From Bacteroidales bacterium (GTDB lineage Bacteria > Bacteroidota > Bacteroidia > Bacteroidales > UBA932), in assembly GCA_017615445.1 (NCBI GenBank), contig JAGAAD010000020.1:1-24452 (forward strand): DNA of 24,452 nucleotides. Direction: 5' to 3'. The notes beneath the pieces are model-generated. The model worked only from the letters and a program-made list of their open reading frames with translations. It made no database searches and was not told the origin of the DNA. Numbering within the stretch: the stretch's first letter is position 1; every line of letters begins with the position of its first letter. Positions 11,072 to 20,052 of this stretch are shown here, one piece after another. A program made the translations under genes and the position numbers.

Positions 11072-11790
11072 TGCAAAAACCCTCTCACGCACTCCTCGCA
11101 CTGCTTTTTCTGCTTTGCATCCCGGCCTATGGCCAGCGCCGAGTAAGCGCGGATGTGGAAGTGAAGACAGTGACAGGAAAAAGCGTGGTGACAACCACTA
11201 AAAGCGTCTATTGTACCAACAATGGACGCTTGGTGGTTTGTTGCGACCGTCCTCTCCAGTATGTGCTCCAAACAAACATAAACGGAGAGTCGAAATACTA
11301 TTTCCCCAAGACAAAGGAGGTCTATGTGGACAACCAGGGGCTGACCAGTTCGAAGGACGAACTCCTCACCATCTTCCTGCTTGGCCGCATCGAGGACCTC
11401 GGAGTGGGCCTTTATGGCTACAAACTCCAGAAGACGGAATATGTGGAAGACGGCATGATGAAGAAAACCTTCAAATGCATGGACCCCACGATGCCTCCGT
11501 ACACTGAGATAGTCTACGGCAAGGATTATCTTCCCGTCTACAGCGCGACTCTGACCGAGGACGGCCACATCCAGACCAAGGTTTACTACACGCGCTACTC
11601 GCAGGTGGGCTATGTGCCCTTCCCTCACCGGCTGACCCAGATCAGCTACAATTCGCCGAAAGACAGCACGGTCGTCCGGACCGTCTATTCCAATCTCAAG
11701 GTGGATGGCGAAGACTCCATGTTCGATTTCCAGGTGCCCGCGGACGCAATCCCGCTGGACATGACTGGCGCCACCCAGAAACTGCGCTGA
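11071..11790 (+). CDS. Secreted LolA-like protein
   Basis: The 239-residue product has an N-terminal signal peptide (MQKPSHALLALLFLLCIPAYGQ). The mature part is a run of short beta-prone segments: modified-state-like strands (VEVKTVTGKSVVTTTKSVY), YVLQTNINGESKYYFPKTKEVYV, and a C-terminal YSNLKVDGEDSMFDFQVPADAIPLDM. This resembles the end of LolA/LolB-fold proteins (dLxxxxxxdxxxFxfxxPxg), periplasmic carriers of lipoproteins. I infer a LolA-like fold rather than true LolA function. The start overlaps the TM2 gene stop by one base (TAATG) and the stop overlaps the next start (TGATG), so the gene is coupled on both sides. Confidence 0.62.
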   Translation: MQKPSHALLALLFLLCIPAYGQRRVSADVEVKTVTGKSVVTTTKSVYCTNNGRLVVCCDRPLQYVLQTNINGESKYYFPKTKEVYVDNQGLTSSKDELLTIFLLGRIEDLGVGLYGYKLQKTEYVEDGMMKKTFKCMDPTMPPYTEIVYGKDYLPVYSATLTEDGHIQTKVYYTRYSQVGYVPFPHRLTQISYNSPKDSTVVRTVYSNLKVDGEDSMFDFQVPADAIPLDMTGATQKLR

Positions 11791-12158
11791 TGAAAACGCG
11801 CCTGTGCCTGCTAACCCTGCTCCTTCTGGCGGCAGTTCCCGCGCCGGCCCAGGGCCGGACGGACCGTGAACTCGTGCGGCAGGCGCTCGAAAAGCAGCCG
11901 GCAAAGGACACCAGCGAGCACAAAATCTACCATCTCATAAGGCAGCAGATGCGCGGCCGCTGCTACTACGAGCCCGAGTGCGTGGACTTCTTCCCGCAGG
12001 CCGTCAAAGACCTCGGCCCCGTTCGCGGAACCCTATCCACCCTGGATCGCCTGACCCGCTGCACCTACATAGGCACGGCCGCCTTCCCGCTCAAGGGCGC
12101 CGACGGCAAGGTCCACGAAGGAACGCAAGCCTACAGGAGAAGGCGCGGCAAGCAATGA
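11790..12158 (+). CDS. YidD-like three-cysteine protein with signal peptide
   Basis: The 122-residue protein contains CYYEPECVDFFPQAVKDLGPVRG followed by DRLTRC. This matches the YidD family pattern: Cys58, five residues, Cys64, then 26 residues to Cys91, with the conserved AxxxxGPxxG and (K/R)RxxRC elements. YidD is known as a helper of membrane-protein insertion that lies against the inner face of the cytoplasmic membrane. Here an N-terminal stretch MKTRLCLLTLLLLAAVPAPAQ looks like a cleavable signal peptide, which would place the domain in the periplasm, or else act as a membrane anchor. The usual proline after the third cysteine is absent (CTYIG). It overlaps its neighbours through TGATG and ATGA. 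Confidence 0.75.
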   Translation: MKTRLCLLTLLLLAAVPAPAQGRTDRELVRQALEKQPAKDTSEHKIYHLIRQQMRGRCYYEPECVDFFPQAVKDLGPVRGTLSTLDRLTRCTYIGTAAFPLKGADGKVHEGTQAYRRRRGKQ

Positions 12159-12976
12159 AACGCATCCTCACGCTCGCAGCCCTGCTGATTGCCTGCATCG
12201 GCGCGAAAGCCCAGATAGGGAAGGACATCGAGTTCATCGATTATCTGATCGGGAACAACCTGACCAGGGACGCAATCGCGTGGATAGACGGCAGCCACTA
12301 TGCGCCGTCCGACACCCTGGATTACCTGAAGGGCCTCACGCTCTACACCGCGAAAAAGCTGGATCTCGCCACAGAGAGCTTCGCGAAGATCCCGGCCGGT
12401 TCACCGTACTACGAAAAAGGTCTTTATTTCGGAGCGGTGTCTCAGGCCTATCTGGGAAACTATGCTGACGGCCTCAAACTGATTTCAGCCGCGCAGCCTT
12501 CCGAACTTAAACACTATGAACTAGCCGCCTTCAGCCTCCTTCTGAACGACAGGCAGGCCTACGAGCAGGCAGCGAAGAACTTCACCTACTCAGACTACTC
12601 CCTCGCCGAAGGGGAGAACATCTTCGGCAAGATCTACGAAGACCGTTACAACCGCAAGCAGAAGAGCCCGGCGCTGGCCGGCCTTATGTCCGCAGTGATC
12701 CCCGGGGCGGGGAAGTTCTATGCCGGACGCAAGGACGAAGGCTTCGCGGCGTTCTTCACTGTGGGCATCTTCGCCGGCCTCACGGCGGAATGCTGGGTGA
12801 AGAAAGGCCCCAAAGACTGGCGGACGATAGCCTTCGGCACCCTCGGTTCACTTTTCTACATAGGAAACATCTACGGCAGTTACATGTCCGTGGGCATATA
12901 CAACGACCATTTAAGAGATGCGCAGAACAGCACTATTGTGTTTAATCTCCACGTTCCTATTCGCAATCTGCAATAG
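12155..12976 (+). CDS. Secreted TPR-like protein with hydrophobic C-terminal domain
   Basis: The 273-residue product has a signal peptide (MKRILTLAALLIACIGAKAQ). Residues about 25-165 are helical with TPR-like repeats, for example DTLDYLKGLTLYTAKKLDLATESFAKI, then YEKGLYFGAVSQAYLGNYADGLKLI. From about residue 170 comes KSPALAGLMSAVIPGAGKFYAGRKDEGFAAFF, with PGAGKFYAGR, then two hydrophobic helices to about residue 250. PGxGxxYxG-type segments are common in Bacteroidota envelope proteins of unknown role. I do not know the function. The start is ATG 12155, in a 4-bp ATGA overlap with the YidD-like gene. The last 59 bp overlap the next gene, which looks like a paralogue. Confidence 0.78.
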   Translation: MKRILTLAALLIACIGAKAQIGKDIEFIDYLIGNNLTRDAIAWIDGSHYAPSDTLDYLKGLTLYTAKKLDLATESFAKIPAGSPYYEKGLYFGAVSQAYLGNYADGLKLISAAQPSELKHYELAAFSLLLNDRQAYEQAAKNFTYSDYSLAEGENIFGKIYEDRYNRKQKSPALAGLMSAVIPGAGKFYAGRKDEGFAAFFTVGIFAGLTAECWVKKGPKDWRTIAFGTLGSLFYIGNIYGSYMSVGIYNDHLRDAQNSTIVFNLHVPIRNLQ

Positions 12977-13592
12977 CGGCAGGGCGCAGGACGCGGTGGA
13001 TTCGCTGCTTTTCGAGGCGGCGAAGTGTGAGCGCATTGTCTTCGAGGCTCCCGGCCCTTATGAGCTCAATCAGGCGTTGCTCTCCAAGGCGGAGCTCTAC
13101 AAACAGGCCGGGCTCTACAAAGAAGCGCTCCAGACGTTGGAACGCATGCGCCTGTACGCCGTGAAGGCGGACCTTCGTTCGGATGTCATCCTGCAGAAGT
13201 CGCTGCTGGCCTTCCTCGCCGGAGACTATGATGCCTCGCTCAGCTACCTGGAGGAGTTGGGCGTGGAGACTAACTATGTGGAGCCTAAACTGAAGAAAGA
13301 CTGGGTGGGGATGGTCCTGACCCTCCTCGTGCCTGCCGGTTATGTCTATGCCGGCGCGCCGGGGGAGGGCGCGGTCAGCACGGCCATGAACGCTGCGTCG
13401 GTCGCGTGGATCGTGACGCAGCTGAACGCCGGCCTGCCCGTGACCGCGCTCCTTGGCGGCGCGCTGGCCCTGAGCTACACCTACCTCGGAGCACAAGAAA
13501 GAGTTGCGGAGCTAATCGCTAACCACAACTCTTCCAAGATCTCTGACGCCAAGCGTGACGCCGCAGCGCAGGCTCTACTCGGCCTTCTCTGA
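12918..13592 (+). CDS. Secreted TPR-like protein with hydrophobic C-terminal region (paralogue)
   Basis: The 224-residue product starts with a signal peptide ([24 protein letters not shown]). It has a TPR-like region (about 48-115, including [29 protein letters not shown] and [18 protein letters not shown]) and a hydrophobic region from about 128 ([33 protein letters not shown]). The layout repeats that of the preceding gene, with [14 protein letters not shown] in the place of IPGAGKFYAGRKDEG. The start at 12918 is needed for the signal peptide and gives a 59-bp overlap with the previous gene in another frame; no later good start exists. The 3' end overlaps lysS on the other strand by 18 bp. 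Function is unknown; it probably works with its neighbour. Confidence 0.72.
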   Translation: MRRTALLCLISTFLFAICNSGRAQDAVDSLLFEAAKCERIVFEAPGPYELNQALLSKAELYKQAGLYKEALQTLERMRLYAVKADLRSDVILQKSLLAFLAGDYDASLSYLEELGVETNYVEPKLKKDWVGMVLTLLVPAGYVYAGAPGEGAVSTAMNAASVAWIVTQLNAGLPVTALLGGALALSYTYLGAQERVAELIANHNSSKISDAKRDAAAQALLGLL

Positions 13593-15116
13593 TTTCTCGC
13601 CGCCGAGGGCCTTTTCCGGTTTCATCTGAGGGAAGAACAGCACATCCTGGATGGCTGTCTGGCCCGTCATGAACATGGTCAGGCGGTCGATTCCCATTCC
13701 GAGGCCCGAGGTGGGCGGCATGCCGTACTCAAGCGCGCGGACGAAGTCCATGTCTATGTACATGGCTTCGTCGTCGCCTTTCGTCTTGAGCGCCGCCTGT
13801 TCCTGGAACCTCTCGAACTGGTCGATGGGGTCGTTGAGCTCGGAGTAGGCGTTGGCCAGTTCCTTGCCGCAGACGAACAGCTCGAACCTCTCGGTGAGGG
13901 TGGGATCGGTGCGATGGCGCTTTGTCAGCGGGCTCATCTCCACCGGATAGTCGATTATATAGGTAGGTTGAATCAGGTTTTTCTCGCAGAATTCGCCGAA
14001 GATGGCGTCGATAAGCTTGCCCTTGCCCATCGAAGGAGTGATCTCCACACCAAGCTTCTTGCAGGTCGCGCGAAGCTCGGGCTCTTCCATTCCCTTCACG
14101 TCCACTCCCGCGTATTCCTTGATTGCATCAAGGATGGGAAGACGGCGGTAAGGACCGGCGAAATCGACCTCGTTTCCGGCAATCGAAACCTTTGTGGTGC
14201 CGTTTACCTTCAGCGCAATCTTCTCGAGCATCTTCTCCACGAACTCCATCATCCAGATGTAGTCTTTGTAGGCCACATAGATTTCCATGCAGGTGAACTC
14301 CGGGTTGTGGGTCTTGTCCATACCTTCGTTGCGGAAGTCCTTTGCGAACTCATAGACTCCGTTGTAACCGCCCACGATGAGCCTCTTCAGATAGAGCTCG
14401 TTGGCGATACGAAGATAGAGGGGAATATCAAGTGCGTTGTGATGAGTGATGAACGGACGTGCGGTGGCGCCGCCGGGTATGCTCTGAAGGATAGGAGTTT
14501 CCACCTCGAGGCAGCCGGCTTCGTTGAAGTACTCGCGCATAGTGGCGATAATCTGAGCCCTCTTGATGAAGGTCTCCTTCACCTGCGGGTTCACGATCAG
14601 GTCCACATACCTCTGGCGGTAGCGCATCTCCGGATCGGTGAAGGCGTCGAACACCTGGCCGTCCAGTTCCTTCACGATGGGCAGCACGCGCAGCGACTTG
14701 CTCAGGAGGGTAAGCTCCTTGGCGTGGACGCTGAGCTGTCCGGTCTGGGTGAAGAACGCGAAGCCCTTGATGCCGATTATATCACCGATGTCGAGGAGTT
14801 TCTTCCACACAGTGTTGTACATGGTCTTGTCCTCTTCGGGGCAGATCTCGTCTCTCTTAACATATATCTGGATGCGTCCGCTCTCGTCCTGAAGTTCTCC
14901 GAACGACGCGGCGCCCATAATGCGGCGGCTCATCAGACGGCCGGCGATGCACACTTCCTGGAAGTTTCCTTTCTCCGGGTCGAAACCGGCCGCAATCTCT
15001 GCGGCGTTCGTGTTCACCGGATAAAGGGCGGCGGGGTAGGGCTCGATTCCGAGTTCACGGAGCTTCGCCAGCGACTCCCTCCTGATCAATTCCTGTTCAC
15101 TGAATTCCTGTACCAT
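13575..15116 (-). CDS. lysS: Lysyl-tRNA synthetase, class II
   Basis: The 513-residue enzyme charges tRNA-Lys. The OB-fold anticodon-binding domain occupies roughly residues 60-160 ([35 protein letters not shown]). Class II motifs follow: motif 1 around [29 protein letters not shown], motif 2 as [27 protein letters not shown], and motif 3 as [15 protein letters not shown] near the C-terminus, with [16 protein letters not shown] between. The start at 15116 lies 1 bp after the recJ stop, making it the last gene of the nine-gene run. Its stop lies within the convergent envelope operon's last gene. Confidence 0.98.
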   Translation of the reverse strand: MVQEFSEQELIRRESLAKLRELGIEPYPAALYPVNTNAAEIAAGFDPEKGNFQEVCIAGRLMSRRIMGAASFGELQDESGRIQIYVKRDEICPEEDKTMYNTVWKKLLDIGDIIGIKGFAFFTQTGQLSVHAKELTLLSKSLRVLPIVKELDGQVFDAFTDPEMRYRQRYVDLIVNPQVKETFIKRAQIIATMREYFNEAGCLEVETPILQSIPGGATARPFITHHNALDIPLYLRIANELYLKRLIVGGYNGVYEFAKDFRNEGMDKTHNPEFTCMEIYVAYKDYIWMMEFVEKMLEKIALKVNGTTKVSIAGNEVDFAGPYRRLPILDAIKEYAGVDVKGMEEPELRATCKKLGVEITPSMGKGKLIDAIFGEFCEKNLIQPTYIIDYPVEMSPLTKRHRTDPTLTERFELFVCGKELANAYSELNDPIDQFERFQEQAALKTKGDDEAMYIDMDFVRALEYGMPPTSGLGMGIDRLTMFMTGQTAIQDVLFFPQMKPEKALGGEKSEKAE

Positions 15117-15117
15117 A

Positions 15118-16851
15118 TTATATAATGTCTTCTCTTTCTTTAATGTCCTTGACGCGGAGCTGAATCGTGCTGTTTCCGCGATAATAATTCTCCACTATCG
15201 TGTAGCACACGTCGAACGGATTGCCGTGACGTATGTACTCGTATTTGTCCGCCATGTTGAATGCGATGGCCGGGATGGCGCGCGAGTAGTCCTCCTGAAT
15301 GAGGTCGAGCTTCAGATGCAGCCCGCCGGCGCCCACCTTGCGTCCGCTGCCCTCGTCGCAGACGGCGTCCGTCTCGAACACCGGGTTGGCGTTGCCGGGG
15401 CCGAAGGGCTGGAACTGCTTGAGGATGCGGAAGAACTTCGGGGTGATCTGCGCGAGGTCGATGCGGGCGTCGATATCCACCACCGGGGTGAGCATGTCGT
15501 CCGTGATCTTGCCCTCGATGAATTCCTCCATGCGGCGTGCGAATTCGGGCAGGTTCTCCTCCTTCATGGTGAGGCCTGCGGCATAGACATGGCCGCCGAA
15601 GTTCTCGAGCAGGTCCGCGCAGTTCTCGATGGACGCGTAGAGATCGAAGCCGGCCACACTGCGGGCGGACCCGGTCACGAAGCCGTTGGATTTCGTGAGC
15701 ACCACCGTGGGCTTGTAGTAGGCCTCCACCAGGCGCGAAGCCACAATTCCGACCACACCCTTGTTCCACTTCGGGTTGTAGACTATGGTCGCGTTCTTCG
15801 AGGCTATGCACTGGCCGTTCTCCACCATATCCAGCGCTTCCTGGGTGATCTCGCGGTCTATATTCTTGCGCTCGTTGTTGTTTTCGTTGATCTGCTCGCC
15901 GATTCGGATGGCCGTTTCCTTATCCGGCGCGGTCAGAAGCTGCACGGCGAGGCGGCCGGTCTCCATACGCCCGGCTGCGTTGATGCGCGGGCCGATCTTG
16001 AAGACTATGTCGTCCACGGTGATGTGCCCGAGCTCCAGCCCGGACAGCTCGATCATCGCGTGCAGACCGTGGCGCGGCGACTCGTTGAGGCACTTCAGAC
16101 CGAAGTGCGAGAGCACGCGGTTCTCGCCCACCATGCTGACCAGGTCCGAGGCTATGCTCACTACCAGCAGGTCCAGCAGCGGCAGCAGCGTCTCGAACTC
16201 GATCCCATGGCGTATGCTGTAGGCCTGCGCGAGCTTGAAGCCCACGCCGCAGCCGGACAGGTCGTCGAACGGGTAGGAGTCGTCCTCGCGCTTGGGGTCG
16301 AGCACGGCCACTGCGGGCGGGAGTGTCTCGTCCGGAAGGTGGTGGTCGCAGATGATCATATCGATTCCCTTGCTCTTTGCGAGCGCGGTCTTCTCGATTG
16401 CCTTAATGCCGCAGTCCACCGTGATTATCAGCTTGACATTGTTCGCGGCGGCCCATTCTATGCCTTTCTGCGAAACACCATAGCCTTCGTCATAGCGGTC
16501 GGGGATGTAGAAGTCCACCTCGGTGGTGAACCTGCTGAGGAAAGAGTGGAGCAGCGCCACGGCGGTGGTTCCGTCCACATCGTAGTCGCCGTAGACCAGA
16601 ATCTTCTCCCTGCCTTCGATGGCCTTGTCCAGCCTGTCCACAGCCTTGTCCATATCCTTCATCAGGAAGGGGTCGTGGATGTTGTCGAGACTTGGACGGA
16701 AGAACTGGCGGGCCTGCTCGAAGGTCTCCACGCCTCTCTTCACGAGGAGGTCTGCAAGCACCTTGTCGATGCCCACCTCCGCGCTGAGACGCTCAACCTT
16801 TTGCGGGTCGGCGGCTTCCCGGACTTTCCAAATGCTCTCTTTGTTGCTCAT
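15118..16851 (-). CDS. recJ: Single-stranded-DNA-specific exonuclease RecJ
   Basis: RecJ degrades single-stranded DNA 5' to 3' in recombination and mismatch or base-excision repair. The 577-residue length is typical. DHH-family motifs are visible: [12 protein letters not shown] (residues 86-97, Asp89, Asp91, Asp93), VDCG at about 145-148, ICDHH (167-171), [11 protein letters not shown] and INAAGRM, and the DHHA1 motif [11 protein letters not shown] near residue 420. An OB-type C-terminal domain follows. It starts directly after the aroK stop with no gap, and lysS follows after 1 bp. xth at 6629 is a second repair nuclease in the window but not in this operon. Confidence 0.97.
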   Translation of the reverse strand: MSNKESIWKVREAADPQKVERLSAEVGIDKVLADLLVKRGVETFEQARQFFRPSLDNIHDPFLMKDMDKAVDRLDKAIEGREKILVYGDYDVDGTTAVALLHSFLSRFTTEVDFYIPDRYDEGYGVSQKGIEWAAANNVKLIITVDCGIKAIEKTALAKSKGIDMIICDHHLPDETLPPAVAVLDPKREDDSYPFDDLSGCGVGFKLAQAYSIRHGIEFETLLPLLDLLVVSIASDLVSMVGENRVLSHFGLKCLNESPRHGLHAMIELSGLELGHITVDDIVFKIGPRINAAGRMETGRLAVQLLTAPDKETAIRIGEQINENNNERKNIDREITQEALDMVENGQCIASKNATIVYNPKWNKGVVGIVASRLVEAYYKPTVVLTKSNGFVTGSARSVAGFDLYASIENCADLLENFGGHVYAAGLTMKEENLPEFARRMEEFIEGKITDDMLTPVVDIDARIDLAQITPKFFRILKQFQPFGPGNANPVFETDAVCDEGSGRKVGAGGLHLKLDLIQEDYSRAIPAIAFNMADKYEYIRHGNPFDVCYTIVENYYRGNSTIQLRVKDIKEREDII

Positions 16852-17331
16852 TTATACTGTTTTATTTTTCTTCAGTTCTGCGCGGATCAGCTCTGCAACT
16901 TCCTGCGGAGTCTTTCCGTCCGTGACGACTGTCAGCGCGGCCATTTCGTAGACCGGCTGGCGCTCGGGATTCCACCTGCCTTCGGTGCGGCGCTTCCGGA
17001 GCTCTTCGTCCGAAGTCCTGAGGTACACGCAGAGCGTGTCTTCCAGGATAAGGTGGCGGACCGAGGTCGTCATTATAGTTCCTCCCCCCAAGGCGAGGAC
17101 CAGGTTCTCGCCAGTGAGCTGATGCATTATCAGGACATCCCTGAGGGCTTCAGCTTCCATTGCCCTGAACCGCGTCTCTCCGTCCTGAGCGATTATCCGC
17201 TCCGGCGAGCGCCCTATCTTCCCCTCGATGTAACTGTCCAGGTCTATGAACTCCCAGCCAAGCAGCCCGGCGAGCGCGAGGCCAGTCGTGCTCTTGCCGG
17301 AGCCCATATATCCTGTCAGCGTCAGTATCAA
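16852..17331 (-). CDS. aroK: Shikimate kinase
   Basis: AroK phosphorylates shikimate with ATP in the chorismate pathway. The 159-residue protein has the Walker A loop GYMGSGKST (7-15), the shikimate-site DLD (30-32), ETRFRAMEAEAL, the LALGGGT motif (about 78-84) and a lid region RTEGRWNPERQPVYEMAA with the conserved arginine and PVY. It is slightly short for the family. The start codon is TTG at 17331; no in-frame ATG precedes the P-loop, and TTG overlaps the parC stop as TTGA (4 bp), suggesting translational coupling. AroE is encoded elsewhere in the window at 8699. Confidence 0.93.
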   Translation of the reverse strand: MILTLTGYMGSGKSTTGLALAGLLGWEFIDLDSYIEGKIGRSPERIIAQDGETRFRAMEAEALRDVLIMHQLTGENLVLALGGGTIMTTSVRHLILEDTLCVYLRTSDEELRKRRTEGRWNPERQPVYEMAALTVVTDGKTPQEVAELIRAELKKNKTV

Positions 17332-20048
17332 AACAGCGTCGGTTCTTCTATCGTTATCTCCGGAAGGTCGTTGAGGTCTATCTCCACTCCCATCGGGATG
17401 TCCTGTCCCAGATCGGTTCCGAGATCAATCACATCGTGCGGTCCTTCTTCTTCCGGTTTGATATCGTCTTCCGGTTTGTGCAGAGGCTCGATAAACTCGA
17501 CCTTCTTCACATCCAGGTTGTGGCATTTCTTGCCCTTCGCTCCCACTCCCTTCTTGCCTATCCAGGCTTCTGCGTCTATCGCCTCGGGCTCCCTGTGGGC
17601 ATGCTTGCCGCCGAAGGTGACGAGGTACTGCGGATGCAGGTCGTCGCTGAGACCGATAAGCTTGCTCTTCGGCCCTTCGGCGATGAAACTCATAGGGTTA
17701 TTGTCGCTGACGATGAACGAGAAGCGTTTGACGTAGTAGGCCTTCGCCGCGCCGTCGTAATAGAGGGCGGTGTAGGTCTTCTCCGGGTCGAACTTCTCGA
17801 TCACCAGCACCTCTCCCTGATACCTGTTGGACAGGTCGAAGGAGGTGGTGTAGAAGGTGCCGTTGGTGAACACCGCGAGCACTTTGTCGTTGGTGTCGAA
17901 TGCGCCCAGGTACTGGCCGCGCTCTTCGTCGTTGAGCTTCTGGATGTAGGCGTCGTACCAGATGTCCTTGCCAGCAATGGTGGAAACACCGGCGGACTTG
18001 AGGGTTATCTTCTGGATCTGGTACTTGCTCACCAGATTTCCTCTCGAGGCCTTGCCTTTGATGGCGAGAGTGCTGAAGTCGTACTCCCAGGAGGTCTTCT
18101 TGAGTTTTGCACGGGGCCTGAGCTGAATCTTCACGGTCTCCGCCTCGCCGTTGTGGTTGGCGGTGAACCAGACTATCTTCGAGCCTTCGGCTCCGGTGGT
18201 GATGTCGTATTCCTTATCGCGGGTCACAGAGGTGATTGCAAAGCGCTTGGCGTAGTAGACCGAGCTCTTGCCCTCGCGGTAGATGACGTTGTAGATCGTG
18301 CGCTCGTCGTTCCTGACGAAGATTCCCACATAGAGGAGGTCCTTTCCGAAGAAGGCTTTTTCCTCCACCTTGGTCACTTTGTAGACTCCGTCCTTGCGGA
18401 TGACTATAATCTCCGAAATGTCCGAGCAGTCGCAGACGAACTGCACTCCTTCCTCTCTCTTCAGGCCTATTCCCACGAAGCCCTCCGCCATGTTGGCATA
18501 GAGTTTCGCGTTGTTGTTTATGACCTTGTTGGCCGCGATGGTCTCGAAACCGGTGAGTTCGGTCAGGCGAGGGAAAGCGTCGCCGTATTTCTTCTTGAGC
18601 TGCTTGAACCAGTCGATAGTGTAACGGACGATGCCTTCTATGTTACTGCGGACCTTGTTCATCTCATCCTCGATGGCGAGGATCTTGGCATCCAGCTCTT
18701 TAGCGTCGAACTTGGAGATCTTGCGGACTGGCTTGTCCACGAGGCGGTCGATGTCTTCCATCGTCACTTCCTTGTGGAGCACGCCTTCGTAGGTCTTCAT
18801 CTGCGCGAGGATGTCGTTCTTCTGGTCCTCCCAGGTCTTCTGATCCTGCTCGAGGATCTTGTAGACCTTGTTCTCGAAGAAGATGCGCTCGAGCGAGGTG
18901 AGATGCCAGTCTTTCTCGAGTTCGCCGAGCCTGTACTGCAGCTGCTGCAGGAGCAGGTCTTTGGTGTGCTCGGTGCTGTACTCGAGTATGTCGTGGACCG
19001 AAAGGAACTGCGGCTTGTCGTCCACGATGACGCAGGCGTTCGGGGCGATGGTGGTCTCGCAGTCCGTGAAGGCATAGAGGGCGTCTATAGTCTTGTCCGG
19101 CGAGACGTCCGCAGGGAGGTGGATGATAATGTTCACCTTGTCGGTGGTCATATCATCTATCTTCTTGATCTTTATCTTGCCCTTGTCCTTGGCCTTGAGT
19201 ATGCTTTCGGTCAGAAGGGCGGTCGTCTTGCCGTAGGGGATTTCCGTGATGGCGAGGGTGCCCTTGTCCAGTTTTTCGATCTTGGCGCGGATCTTCACCA
19301 TTCCGCCGCGGCGGCCCTGGTTATACTTCGAGCAGTCCGCGAAGCCTCCGGTGGGGAAGTCTGGATAGAGCTCGTAGGGCTTGCCCTCGAGGATGCTGAT
19401 AGAAGCGTCGATCAGTTCGTTGAAGTTGTGAGGGAGTATCTTCGAAGACATACCCACGCCGATTCCTTCCGTGCCCTGAGCGAGCAGGAGAGGGAAGCGG
19501 ACCGGCAGCTCGGTGGGTTCCTGGTTGCGGCCGTCGTAGGAATTCATCCAGTGCGTGATCTTCGGGTCGAAAACCACCTCCTTGGCGAACTTGCTGAGGC
19601 GCGCCTCGATGTAACGGGGCGCCGCGTTCGAATCGCCGGTGAGGATGTTTCCCCAGTTACCCTGGCAGTCCACGGTGAAGCCTTTCTGGCCCAGCTGCAC
19701 GAGCGCGCCGAGGATGCTGGCGTCGCCGTGGGGGTGGTACTGCATCGCCTGGCCCACGATGTTCGCGACCTTGGTGAATCCTCCGTCGTCCATCTTGAAC
19801 ATGGCGTGCAGCACGCGCCTCTGCACGGGTTTCAGACCGTCCACGATGTGCGGCACGGCCCTGTGCAGAATCACGTACGAGGCATAGTCCAGATACCAGT
19901 TCTTGAACATCCCCGAAAGCTTGAACTTCTGGGCGTCGCTGCCTAGGAGCCGGTCGTATTTACCGGACTCTTCGACCTCGCCTTCGATTGGTGCTTCGAG
20001 TTCGTCCTCGCTGATCTCTTCGATGATATCTTCGTTTTCTTCAATCAT
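17328..20048 (-). CDS. parC: DNA topoisomerase IV subunit A (ParC/GyrA family)
   Basis: This type IIA topoisomerase subunit cuts and rejoins DNA, and with ParE separates linked daughter chromosomes. In the 906-residue protein, an acidic N-terminal tail (1-30) precedes SYVILHRAVPHIVDGLKPVQRRVLHAM and the breakage domain, with Arg145-Tyr146 in NAAPRYIEARL as the catalytic pair. The C-terminal beta-propeller region lacks a QRRGGKG GyrA box, having only the degenerate KGKASRGNLV, which favours ParC over GyrA. In the quinolone pocket, HPHGDASILG places Ala110 and Gly114 at the positions of E. coli ParC Ser80 and Glu84. It starts 4 bp after era ends. Confidence 0.93.
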   Translation of the reverse strand: MIEENEDIIEEISEDELEAPIEGEVEESGKYDRLLGSDAQKFKLSGMFKNWYLDYASYVILHRAVPHIVDGLKPVQRRVLHAMFKMDDGGFTKVANIVGQAMQYHPHGDASILGALVQLGQKGFTVDCQGNWGNILTGDSNAAPRYIEARLSKFAKEVVFDPKITHWMNSYDGRNQEPTELPVRFPLLLAQGTEGIGVGMSSKILPHNFNELIDASISILEGKPYELYPDFPTGGFADCSKYNQGRRGGMVKIRAKIEKLDKGTLAITEIPYGKTTALLTESILKAKDKGKIKIKKIDDMTTDKVNIIIHLPADVSPDKTIDALYAFTDCETTIAPNACVIVDDKPQFLSVHDILEYSTEHTKDLLLQQLQYRLGELEKDWHLTSLERIFFENKVYKILEQDQKTWEDQKNDILAQMKTYEGVLHKEVTMEDIDRLVDKPVRKISKFDAKELDAKILAIEDEMNKVRSNIEGIVRYTIDWFKQLKKKYGDAFPRLTELTGFETIAANKVINNNAKLYANMAEGFVGIGLKREEGVQFVCDCSDISEIIVIRKDGVYKVTKVEEKAFFGKDLLYVGIFVRNDERTIYNVIYREGKSSVYYAKRFAITSVTRDKEYDITTGAEGSKIVWFTANHNGEAETVKIQLRPRAKLKKTSWEYDFSTLAIKGKASRGNLVSKYQIQKITLKSAGVSTIAGKDIWYDAYIQKLNDEERGQYLGAFDTNDKVLAVFTNGTFYTTSFDLSNRYQGEVLVIEKFDPEKTYTALYYDGAAKAYYVKRFSFIVSDNNPMSFIAEGPKSKLIGLSDDLHPQYLVTFGGKHAHREPEAIDAEAWIGKKGVGAKGKKCHNLDVKKVEFIEPLHKPEDDIKPEEEGPHDVIDLGTDLGQDIPMGVEIDLNDLPEITIEEPTLF

Positions 20049-20052
20049 ACTT

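Noticed and set aside
13914..15125. Long plus-strand open frame opposite lysS (403 codons), and similar long frames opposite recJ and parC
   Set aside because: They are antisense shadows of well-supported genes in GC-rich DNA; their translations show no domain and are rich in His, Val, Leu and Asp from reverse codons.
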